Shown here piece by piece: positions 50,200 through 57,841 of a stretch of 64,000 nt of DNA. Where the stretch lies: NCBI RefSeq assembly GCF_003014735.1, contig NZ_PYAX01000004.1, forward strand, positions 372,001-436,000. Reading direction: 5' to 3'. The notes under the pieces were generated by a model. The model was not told where the DNA came from. It worked only from the letters and a program-made list of their open reading frames with translations, and searched no databases. This stretch comes from Saccharothrix carnea. GTDB lineage: Bacteria > Actinomycetota > Actinomycetes > Mycobacteriales > Pseudonocardiaceae. Position numbers and translations under genes: made by a program. Numbering within the stretch: position 1 is the first letter of the stretch; each line of letters begins with the position of its first letter.

Positions 50200-51060
50200 G
50201 CGCTCCCGCAACGCGTGGACGACCGCGGCCATGTCCTCCTTGCCGTGCCCCAGTTCCACCGTTCGGGTGAACAGGGCCAGGCAGGCGTCCAGCAGCGGTG
50301 AGGCGACCCCGGCGGCGCGGGCGGCACCGGCGATCAGCTGGTTGTTCCTGAGCACGTCGAGGGCCGCGGCCTGGGCCTCGAAGTCGTCGGCCAGGAGCTT
50401 CGAGGTCTTGGCGCGGGAGACCTTGCTCGACATCGGCCCCTTGTCCAGCACCTCGACCAGCGTGCCGAGGTCGAGTTGGTGCCGTTCGGCGAAGTGGAAG
50501 GCCTCGCTGAGACCGGTGGTCATGGTGATCAGGAACAGGTTGACGGCCAACTTCATCAGCAGGGCGTCGGGAACCTGGCCGCAGACCACGACCTCGGCGC
50601 ACATCGGCGCGATCACCTCGCGCACCCGTGCCACGTCGTCGGGGTCTCCGGCGAGCATGCCGACGAGCTCGCCGGCCTCAGCCGGGCCGCGCGAGCCGGA
50701 GACGGGCGCTTCGACGTACTTGCCGCCCGCCGCCCGGATGTCGGCCGCGAGGTCCCGCGAGTAGCCCGGCGACGTCGTGCCCATGTGCACGACCGTGCGG
50801 CCGTCGACGTACTCGGCGAAGCGCTCCGTGCGGCGGTCGAGGACCGCGTCGATCGCGTCCTCGTTGGCGAGCATGAGGATCACTACCTCCGCAACGGCGA
50901 AAACCTCAGCCGGCGTCGCGGCAACCTCCGCACCCGCGTCCCGCAACGGCTCGACCCGGTGCGGCGACCGGTTCCACACCACGAGCGACCGACCGGACCT
51001 GGCCAGGTTGAGCGCCATCGGCTGCCCCATGATGCCGAGCCCGACGAATCCCACCTTCAC
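50152..51060 (-). CDS. 3-hydroxyisobutyrate-dehydrogenase-like enzyme
   Basis: A 302-residue beta-hydroxyacid dehydrogenase. NAD(P) motif [21 protein letters not shown], substrate motif [22 protein letters not shown], and catalytic-lysine helix [20 protein letters not shown]. It oxidises 3-hydroxyisobutyrate or a related acid, such as a succinic semialdehyde reductase-type substrate. The GTG at 51060 has GGAGGAGG upstream. A dispersed repeat copy lies just upstream of this gene. Confidence 0.85.
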   Translation of the reverse strand: MKVGFVGLGIMGQPMALNLARSGRSLVVWNRSPHRVEPLRDAGAEVAATPAEVFAVAEVVILMLANEDAIDAVLDRRTERFAEYVDGRTVVHMGTTSPGYSRDLAADIRAAGGKYVEAPVSGSRGPAEAGELVGMLAGDPDDVARVREVIAPMCAEVVVCGQVPDALLMKLAVNLFLITMTTGLSEAFHFAERHQLDLGTLVEVLDKGPMSSKVSRAKTSKLLADDFEAQAAALDVLRNNQLIAGAARAAGVASPLLDACLALFTRTVELGHGKEDMAAVVHALRERSDSAQAHQDAFHQLQ

Positions 51061-51160
51061 CGCGACCTCCTCCACACGACGGCACCGCGCCGCCTCCCTG
51101 CCGCAATTCAACGCCGTGCCGCTACCGCTGTCTCGACCGGTGGCACGTTCCGCCCGCCGC

Positions 51161-51245
51161 GAGCGTTCAACTCAGGTGTTCCGAACGTAGGACACGCGCG
51201 GGCTGAGCGTTGGACTCTCGCGCGCTGGGCGTTGGACTCTCGCGG
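51161..51245. repeat. Dispersed repeat copy R3
   Basis: The first 60 bases match 3904-3963 at 53 positions. A second partial unit follows (GGGCGTTGGACTCTCGCG). It sits between the hydroxyacid dehydrogenase start and the anti-sigma stop, which it nearly reaches. Confidence 0.75.
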
Positions 51246-51247
51246 GG

Positions 51248-51979
51248 TTACGAGGTGGGGAGGCGGAGCAGGGTGGCGCCTTCCTCGGCGTCACGCACGA
51301 CGAACTCCGTGATGTCGTGCCAACGCAGGCCCACCGAGGCCTGCAGCGTCACGGGATCCTTGGCCGGCCCGGGAGACGTGACCAACCACGAGCCGATGAC
51401 CATCACCTCACCCGTGCGCGACTTCGCCACCAACTCGCACCGCGTGGGCCCCTTGGCGCCCTTCACCTCGACCTGCAACGACGTGCCCCAAGGCTCGGGG
51501 CTGGCCGAGAGCCGGCCGGACACCCCGGTCACGGGATCGGTGCGGCTGATGGTGCCCGACGCGTCCGGCGCGCCCTTCGCCACGTTGGACTGCTCCGGCA
51601 CCGATTGGGTGGTGGGGGCGGCGACCGGGTCGGACGGTGCGGCGACGTTCACCGACACGACCGCGGTCAGCACGATCAGCACCGTCGCGGCGGCGGCGGC
51701 CAGCAGTGCGACGTTGCGGCGCTTGCGCGCCCTGGTTTCCGAGACCGAGTCGAGCATCGCGCGCACCGATCGGCCGTCCGGCCGCTCCCCCGCGTTGGCG
51801 CGCAGCATGCCGTTGGCGTCGGCCTCGTCGAGCAGATCGGGCAGTTGGGCGAAATCGCGCAGGTCGAGCGCACATCGACGGCACTGGGCGAGGTGGTTCT
51901 CGAACGCGTCGACCTCGTCCTCGTCGAGGACACCGAGGACGTACGCCGCCACGTCGACGTGGTTCGGCTGCGAAGTCAC
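51248..51979 (-). CDS. Anti-sigma factor (zinc-type, RskA-like)
   Basis: A 243-residue single-pass membrane protein. The cytosolic N-terminal anti-sigma domain has HLAQCRRC (HxxxCxxC zinc motif). The TM helix is at about 91-115, followed by an extracytoplasmic RskA-like beta domain. It should bind the adjacent ECF sigma factor and release it on an envelope signal through proteolysis. The GTG at 51979 lies 4 bases after the sigma stop. Confidence 0.88.
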   Translation of the reverse strand: MTSQPNHVDVAAYVLGVLDEDEVDAFENHLAQCRRCALDLRDFAQLPDLLDEADANGMLRANAGERPDGRSVRAMLDSVSETRARKRRNVALLAAAAATVLIVLTAVVSVNVAAPSDPVAAPTTQSVPEQSNVAKGAPDASGTISRTDPVTGVSGRLSASPEPWGTSLQVEVKGAKGPTRCELVAKSRTGEVMVIGSWLVTSPGPAKDPVTLQASVGLRWHDITEFVVRDAEEGATLLRLPTS

Positions 51980-51983
51980 CTGC

Positions 51984-52547
51984 TCAGCCCCGATCCTGCA
52001 ACGCACGCCGCAGGGCGCGGAGCGCGTAGTACACCCTGGACTTCACCGTGCCGGGCGGTACCCCGAGCACCGCCGCGGCTTCCCCGACGGTCCGATCCCT
52101 CAAGTACGTCTCGAGAATAGCCTCCCGGTGTTCCTCCGTCAGTCCGTTCATCGCTTCGGCTACGACTATGGCCGCCAGCGTGCGGTCCGCTTCGTCCCGC
52201 TGCGGGGCCTCGTCGGACGGCGTCAACTCCGACTCCTGCGGTCGGACGCTCCGCTTGCGACGGTCGTCGATGACCAGCCGCCGGGCCACGGTGAACAGCC
52301 AGGAGCGCAGCAGGACGGGGTCCCGCTCCAGCTTCTCGGCGTTGCGCCACGCCCGCACGAGCGTCTCCTGGACGATGTCCTCTGCCCACTGCCGGTCGCT
52401 GCCGGTCAGCCGCATGGCATGCCCGAGCAGCGCGCTGCCGAACTCCTGGTAGAGCCTGCGGATCAGCTCGTCTTCCAGGCTCAAGTCCGGCCAGGTGTGA
52501 TCTCTTCGGGGGGAAGTGCTGCGTCTGTGCCGCGCCACGCCGAGCAT
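51984..52547 (-). CDS. ECF RNA polymerase sigma factor
   Basis: An ECF sigma with region 2 (GSALLGHAMRLTG, AEDIVQETLVRAWRNAEKL) and region 4 (EEHREAILETYLRDRTVGEAAAVLGVPPGTVKSRVYYAL). It is of the SigK/SigL-like class paired with RskA-type anti-sigmas. The start is uncertain: ATG 52547 is used, GTG 52538 is possible, and both lie in frame. It is divergent from the lipoprotein-DUF4142-redox operon, its likely regulon together with its own gene. Confidence 0.87.
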   Translation of the reverse strand: MLGVARHRRSTSPRRDHTWPDLSLEDELIRRLYQEFGSALLGHAMRLTGSDRQWAEDIVQETLVRAWRNAEKLERDPVLLRSWLFTVARRLVIDDRRKRSVRPQESELTPSDEAPQRDEADRTLAAIVVAEAMNGLTEEHREAILETYLRDRTVGEAAAVLGVPPGTVKSRVYYALRALRRALQDRG

Positions 52548-52723
52548 CCAAGCGCGCCAAGGGCTGCCGCGTCGAGGGTTTGGCCGCAAAAAAAGTCGTT
52601 GTTTTGTTCGTGAACCGTCACCGCATCGTGTCCGTACTCCACGGTATCCGCTTCAAAGGCACGGACCAGCCACTCGGCGTCCGCTAGTCCTTTCGGCGGA
52701 CCCGCCGGCAGGAGAAAGGACCA

Positions 52724-53305
52724 ATGATGCGCAGTCGACGTACCCGGAGGGCGTTGCTGCCGGTTTCGGCCGCAGCGGCGTTGGTGCTGGTCAGCGCCTG
52801 TGGCGCGGTCGGGATCGACAACGCTGCGAGCCAGAACCCCGCGAACGGCGCCGGTTCCGGTTCGACGACTCTCCAACAACCGCCGGAATTCGGCAAGGAG
52901 CCGCACCAGATGCTGTCGGCCACCGAGTCGAAGCAGGTCGGGTGGTTCGTGGCGGACGCGGGCGGCTTCGCGCTGTACCGCTACGACAAGGACACCGCGA
53001 AACCGCCGAAGTCCACTTGCGACGGCGACTGCCTGAAGACGTGGCCGCCGGTGCTGGTCAGCGACCACACCATGACCTCCGGTGTCGACCCGACGCTGGT
53101 GGGCTCGGTGGCCCGCGCGGACGGCAGGAAGCAGGTCACGCTGGCCGGTTGGCCGCTGTACCGGTACACGGGTGACAAGAAGGCCGGCGACCTCACCGGC
53201 CAGGGCAAGGGCGGCACGTGGTTCGCGGTGACTCCCGAGGGCAAGAAGGCGCAGCCGAACGACGGCGCGGCGCCCGGCCAACCGTCCACCGGCGACGGCT
53301 ACTAG
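52724..53305 (+). CDS. Secreted lipoprotein with COG4315 repeats
   Basis: A 193-residue lipoprotein with signal peptide and lipobox LVSAC. Two secreted-lipoprotein repeats (PF03640/COG4315) follow: one ALYRYDKDT...TCDGDCLKTWPPVL and one WPLYRYTGDKKAGDLTGQG...GTWFAV. Proteins of this family sit next to redox membrane proteins and are suspected to bind haem or metal; no activity is proven. GGAGAAAGGA precedes the tandem ATGs at 52724/52727. First gene of a four-gene operon. Confidence 0.85.
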   Translation: MMRSRRTRRALLPVSAAAALVLVSACGAVGIDNAASQNPANGAGSGSTTLQQPPEFGKEPHQMLSATESKQVGWFVADAGGFALYRYDKDTAKPPKSTCDGDCLKTWPPVLVSDHTMTSGVDPTLVGSVARADGRKQVTLAGWPLYRYTGDKKAGDLTGQGKGGTWFAVTPEGKKAQPNDGAAPGQPSTGDGY

Positions 53306-53317
53306 GACGAGAAAACC

Positions 53318-54070
53318 ATGTCAGCAAAGCGTTTCACGGCCGCCGTGCTGGCGCTGAGCCTGCTGGTGCTGCCCGCGCTGCCCGGTGTCGCGCACGCCGA
53401 CGACCCGCCCGGGGCGGGGCCGGTGGAGCAGACGCCGCTGGGCCCGATCACCGCGCAGGACAAGGAACTGCTGGTCAAGGTGCGGCTGGCGGGCCTGTGG
53501 GAGATGCCCATGGGCGAGGAGGCGCAGACCCGTGCGGCCAGCACCAGGGTCAAGGAGGTCGGCGCGCAGCTGGCCAGTGACCACACGTTCCTCGACGAAC
53601 GGGTGGTGCGGCTGGCGTCCCAGATGGGCGTGGCGCTGCCGGACGAGGCCAACGCCGACCAGCAGTCGTGGATGGCGGAGATGCGGGCGCGCACCGGCGC
53701 GGCGTTCGACGACTCGTTCGCCAACCGGCTGCGCGCAGCGCACGGCTCGATCTTCCCGGCCATCGCCACCGTCCGGGCCACCACCCGCAACGAGGCGATC
53801 CGGCAGTTCGCCCAGGTGTGCAACCAGATCGTGCTCAAGCACATGACCTTGTTGGAGAGCACCAACATGGTCACCGACATGGGCCTGTCCAAGCCGGTGG
53901 CCGCCGGCGTGGCGCCCGCGGCGGCGGTCAGCGCCGACCCGGTGCGCGCCTCGGCGCAGACACCCTCGGGCGGCCCGAGCGCTCTCGCCGTCCTCCTCAT
54001 GTGCCTGGTGGGCGCGGTGGTGACGATCGCGATCCTGCGCCTGCTGCGGCCCCGTGCCGACGTCAAGTGA
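53318..54070 (+). CDS. DUF4142 membrane protein
   Basis: A 250-residue exported protein. Signal peptide (to about 27), a four-helix DUF4142 ferritin-like bundle (about 44-185: KVRLAGLWEMPMGEEA, VKEVGAQLASDHTFLDERV), then a C-terminal TM helix (about 222-243) with a basic tail. It resides outside the membrane, anchored at the C-terminus. It lies 12 bases after the lipoprotein gene; partners suggest a redox or stress role. Confidence 0.85.
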   Translation: MSAKRFTAAVLALSLLVLPALPGVAHADDPPGAGPVEQTPLGPITAQDKELLVKVRLAGLWEMPMGEEAQTRAASTRVKEVGAQLASDHTFLDERVVRLASQMGVALPDEANADQQSWMAEMRARTGAAFDDSFANRLRAAHGSIFPAIATVRATTRNEAIRQFAQVCNQIVLKHMTLLESTNMVTDMGLSKPVAAGVAPAAAVSADPVRASAQTPSGGPSALAVLLMCLVGAVVTIAILRLLRPRADVK

Positions 54071-54237
54071 AAGGAGGTGGTGGACCGAGCGGAAACCACA
54101 GCGTCTCCCATCACGGGAACTTCCACACCCTCGAACCCGCCCGGCAGGTCGTGACCACTCCTGCGCGGCCCGCCGGGCGGGTCGACACCCTCCCACCGCC
54201 TGCGAGTTCTCTCCCGCCATCTCGGAGGTAAAGACCA

Positions 54238-55077
54238 GTGCTCACCCAGGTTCCGCTGCTGATCGCCCAGGCGACCGGCGGCGACCACGACGCCGGAGTG
54301 CGCCACGTGGCGCAGATCTCGGCGCGCCTGGCCTACGCGACCACGTGCGCCACCCTGTGCTGGGGCGTGCTGATCGCCACGGGCTGGGCCAACAAGATCT
54401 CCGGCAGGCAGGGGTTGCGCAACAGCCACATGGTGCTGGCGACGATGGCCCTGACGTTCGGGTCGCTGCACGCGTTCGCGTTCACCCTGTTGCAGCTCGG
54501 CGCTTTCTCGTACTTGAAGCTCCTGATCCCGTTCTACGACGGCGGACTGTTCCGGCACGCCCTGGGCATCCTCGGCCTGGAGATCATGCTGACCCTCGCG
54601 ATCACCGCGGGTCTGCGCAAGAAGGTCTACTACCGCAAGTGGCTGCGGCTGCACCAGCTGGCCTACGTCGCGGTCACCGCCACCGTGGTGCACTCGTGGT
54701 TCGGCGCGATCGCGAACGGCAACCTGGCCGTGCTGTGGTTGGCGGGCCTGACGATCCTGGTGCCCACAGCGACCATCGCCATCGCCCGCTTCCTGCCGCC
54801 GGACTGGCTGGTGAAGCTGGGCATGCTGGAACCGGAGCCCGGTTTCGAGCCCGAGCCGGACGGCGCGGGCGGCAGCGCGTTGGACATCAGCGTCGACAAC
54901 GAGCGCTGCCACCGCTACGGCATCTGCCAGGCCGAGGCGCCGGGGCTGTTCCAGCTGGTCGACGACGAGCGGCTGCGGTACGAGCGCCGGCCGCCGCCCG
55001 AGCAGTTCGCCAAGGCGCGGGCCGCCGCGCGGGCCTGCCCGATGCGCGCGATCGAGCTGCGGGAGCGTGTCCGGTGA
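54238..55077 (+). CDS. Cytochrome b-type ferric reductase fused to a ferredoxin
   Basis: A 279-residue fusion. The first about 195 residues have six membrane helices of ferric-reductase/NOX-like cytochrome b type. Candidate haem histidines are in NSHMVLA, GSLHAFAF, RLHQLAY and TVVHSWFG. The last 60 residues are a small 3Fe-4S/4Fe-4S ferredoxin with CHRYGIC and ACPMRAI. Electrons could pass from the ferredoxin to the b-haems and across the membrane. The coupled downstream FAD reductase (GTGA overlap) would reduce the ferredoxin part. The 167-base gap upstream lacks a gene. Confidence 0.85.
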   Translation: MLTQVPLLIAQATGGDHDAGVRHVAQISARLAYATTCATLCWGVLIATGWANKISGRQGLRNSHMVLATMALTFGSLHAFAFTLLQLGAFSYLKLLIPFYDGGLFRHALGILGLEIMLTLAITAGLRKKVYYRKWLRLHQLAYVAVTATVVHSWFGAIANGNLAVLWLAGLTILVPTATIAIARFLPPDWLVKLGMLEPEPGFEPEPDGAGGSALDISVDNERCHRYGICQAEAPGLFQLVDDERLRYERRPPPEQFAKARAAARACPMRAIELRERVR

Positions 55078-56717
55078 AGAACGAGGAACGCGTGGTCATC
55101 GCGGGCGGCGGGCTGGCCGGCCTGCGCGCGGGCGAACGGCTGCGGGAGCTGGGTTTCCGCGGCGAGATCGTGATCGTGAGCGCGGAGCGGCACCTGCCCT
55201 ACCACCGGCCTGCGCTGTCCAAGGAGGCCATCAACGGCGAGCTGGTCGCGTCGGACCTGCGGCTGACCATCAGCCGCGAGCTGGACGCGGTGTGGCGACT
55301 CGGCACGGCGGCGACCCACCTGGAGCCGGACCGGCGCGTGGTGGGCCTGCCCGGTGGCGAGGAGCTGCGCTACGACGGGTTGATCATCGCGACCGGTGTC
55401 GAGCCGCGCCACCTCGCGGGCGCGCCGCGCCAGGACCCGCGCATCCACGTGCTGCGGACCGTGGACGACGCGATCGCGATCAAGCAGGCGATCAACTCCA
55501 CGCAGGGCCTGGTCGTGGTGGTCGGCGGCGGGCTCATCGGCTGCGAGATGGCCGCGTCGGTGAAGACGATGGGCCGTGACGTGGCGATCGTGAGCCGGTC
55601 GTCCACGTTGCTGGGCAGCGCGGTCGGCAAGAACATCGCCGACACGGTCACCGAGGCGCACCGGGTGCGCGGTGTCCGGATGGCGATGGGCGTGAAGATC
55701 CGGCACTGGGTGCGGCAGGCGGGCGGGGTGGCGATCCACCTGTCCGATGGGCAGGTGTTCTTCGCCGCGGTCGTGGTGATCGCGGTGGGCGCCTCGCCGT
55801 CGGTCGCCTGGTTGCGCGGGTCGGGGCTGGTGCTGGAGGACGGTGTGCTGTGCGAGCCCACGTGCCACGTGGTCGGCGGGTCCGACGTCGTGGCCGCGGG
55901 TGATGTCGCGCGGTGGCCGAACCTCCGGTTCGGAGGGCAACCGCGTCGGGTGGAGCACTGGCTCAACGCGGTGGAGATGGGGCGGGCGGCCGCGGAGAAC
56001 CTGTTGGCGGGCAGGGAGAATTCGCGGCCGTTCACCCCTGTTCCCCGGTTCTGGACCGAGCAGTACGGGATGCGCATCCAGGGGTCCGGCCTGCCCGCGA
56101 TGGGCACGGACACGACGACGTTGGCCGGTTCGCAGAAGGACCACCGGACCATCACCGGGTTCATCAGCGACGGGCGGTTGGTCGGGATGGTCGGGCTGGA
56201 CGCGCCGACCGCGATGATCAAGCTGTCGACGGAGCTGTGGCGGCAGAACCGGGTGACCGCGAGCGGCCCACAACGCCGCCCGCCGCAGCACGTGCCGCAC
56301 ACCGCGGCACCCCAGGACGCCCCGCGGTCGGTGGCACCGGCACAAGTGGCACCGGCACCGGCGCCAGTCGCGGCAGCACCAAGTCGACCGCGGGAGTCGG
56401 TCCGGTTCGAGGCGCCGCGCACACGGTCGGTGCCGACGCGGTCGGAGCAGTCCCAACGGTTCGAGGCCGTGCGGTCCGAGGCGTTGCGGCTGGAGAACGC
56501 GCTGCTGCGCGAGGCGGCGACCCGGGTCGAGGCCGCGCGGTCCGACCCCGGCCCCACCCGCACGCAGTTCTCGGACCCGGTCGAACTGCCCCGCCTACCG
56601 CGCCAACAGCAGGAGTCCCAACCACTGCCCTTACCGCCGTCTCACGCGCCGGTCGTGCGATCACGCGGACAGGGCCGGTCGTTGGCGCGCACCGGTCCGA
56701 GGGCCAGACCCCGTTGA
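55074..56717 (+). CDS. FAD-dependent ferredoxin reductase with long disordered tail
   Basis: A 547-residue protein. Residues 1-400 are a rubredoxin/ferredoxin-NAD reductase: FAD motif IAGGGLAGLRAGERL, YHRPALSKE, NAD motif VVVVGGGLIGCEMAAS, AAGDVARWPN and a reductase C domain. The last about 140 residues are Pro/Ala/Arg-rich with a charged coiled-coil-like segment (EAVRSEALRLENALLREAATR) and a basic end; this is unusual for the family. The GTG at 55074 overlaps the cytochrome-ferredoxin stop. It completes an NAD(P)H to FAD to FeS to haem chain. Confidence 0.88.
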   Translation: MKNEERVVIAGGGLAGLRAGERLRELGFRGEIVIVSAERHLPYHRPALSKEAINGELVASDLRLTISRELDAVWRLGTAATHLEPDRRVVGLPGGEELRYDGLIIATGVEPRHLAGAPRQDPRIHVLRTVDDAIAIKQAINSTQGLVVVVGGGLIGCEMAASVKTMGRDVAIVSRSSTLLGSAVGKNIADTVTEAHRVRGVRMAMGVKIRHWVRQAGGVAIHLSDGQVFFAAVVVIAVGASPSVAWLRGSGLVLEDGVLCEPTCHVVGGSDVVAAGDVARWPNLRFGGQPRRVEHWLNAVEMGRAAAENLLAGRENSRPFTPVPRFWTEQYGMRIQGSGLPAMGTDTTTLAGSQKDHRTITGFISDGRLVGMVGLDAPTAMIKLSTELWRQNRVTASGPQRRPPQHVPHTAAPQDAPRSVAPAQVAPAPAPVAAAPSRPRESVRFEAPRTRSVPTRSEQSQRFEAVRSEALRLENALLREAATRVEAARSDPGPTRTQFSDPVELPRLPRQQQESQPLPLPPSHAPVVRSRGQGRSLARTGPRARPR

Positions 56718-56913
56718 GACGCGGCTTCGCGGCACCGAAGGCGCGCACGCGTCGACCGGGTCACGTCGTGATGAGGTACAGGCAGTGTTCGACGCCCAGT
56801 CGTTCACAAACTATTCGCGTGGTGTGAAATATTCAGACATCCGGGACAGATTGACGCAAGTTTACCTCTCCGCCAGGCTCCAGTCCCGTCCCCAACCCGG
56901 TCTGGAGGTCCCT

Positions 56914-57636
56914 GTGCTCCGACTAGTCTCCTATCTGGCGTCGTTGGCGCTCGTCGCCGTCGTTCTCGTCACCGGTGGCGGCACGGCGCAAGCCGACGGC
57001 TGCTACACGTGGAACCGAAACCTGTCCCAGGGCGCGTCCGGCGAGGACGTGCGGCAGTTGCAGATCCGACTGTCCGGCTACCCCGGCTACGGCGCCGTGC
57101 TCGGCCTCGACGGCTCCTTCGGCCCGGCGACGCGCTCCGCTCTCGTGCGCTTCCAGCAGGCTTACGGCCTGGCGGCGGACGGGGTGGCGGGTCCCGCCAC
57201 GTACTCGAAGCTCTACGCGCTCCAGGACGACGACTGCACGCCCGTCAACTTCTCCTACGCGGAGTTGAACAACTGCAACTCGACGTGGGGCGGTGGCAAG
57301 GTCTCGGCGGCGACGGCGAAGTTCAACGCGCTGGTGTCGATGTGGAAGCTGCAGGCGATGCGGCACGCGCTGGGCGACCAGGCGATCCGGGTCACCAGCG
57401 GCTTCCGCAGCATCTCCTGCAACAGCGCGGTCGGCGGCGCGTCCGACTCGCGGCACCTGTACGGCGACGGGGTCGACCTGGGCGCGGGCCCGCACTCCCT
57501 GTGCCGCTTGGCGCAGCAGGCCCGCAACCACGGCTTCAACGGCATCCTCGGCCCGGGCTACCCCGGTCACAACGACCACACCCACGTCGACCACCGGAGC
57601 AGCCGCTTCTGGTCGGCGCCGTCCTGCGGCATCTGA
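56914..57636 (+). CDS. Secreted M15 peptidoglycan peptidase with PG-binding domain
   Basis: A 240-residue exported protein. Signal peptide (to about 27), a peptidoglycan-binding domain (NLSQGASGEDVRQLQIRLSG...DGSFGPATRSALVRFQQAYGL), then an M15-type D-Ala-D-Ala carboxypeptidase-like domain. Zn ligands are in SRHLYGDGVDLG and HTHVDH. Cysteines suggest disulfides. The GTG at 56914 has TGGAGG at 5 bases; longer frames start in promoter sequence. A perfect hairpin follows. Confidence 0.88.
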   Translation: MLRLVSYLASLALVAVVLVTGGGTAQADGCYTWNRNLSQGASGEDVRQLQIRLSGYPGYGAVLGLDGSFGPATRSALVRFQQAYGLAADGVAGPATYSKLYALQDDDCTPVNFSYAELNNCNSTWGGGKVSAATAKFNALVSMWKLQAMRHALGDQAIRVTSGFRSISCNSAVGGASDSRHLYGDGVDLGAGPHSLCRLAQQARNHGFNGILGPGYPGHNDHTHVDHRSSRFWSAPSCGI

Positions 57637-57750
57637 CCGGTCCGCCAGGGCGGTCATCCGGCAGGCCGCGGGTTTCACCCCTCGCCCCGCGGCGCCGTCA
57701 TCGCGGGTCCCGCGCGAACCACCCCTTCACGGCGGGATCGGCTGGAGGAA

Positions 57751-57795
57751 CCGGAGGCCGCGGGTGGGCTGCCACAGCCCACCCGCGGCCTCCGG
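57751..57795 (+). terminator. Perfect 20-bp terminator hairpin
   Basis: Arms 57751-57770 and 57776-57795 are exact reverse complements over 20 bp with a 5-base loop (GCCAC). It isolates the M15 gene from the kinase gene. Confidence 0.8.
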
Positions 57796-57841
57796 CGCGC
57801 CCAGCGGCGTTAAGGTTGGGCGGGCGAGACGAGGGGGCGCA

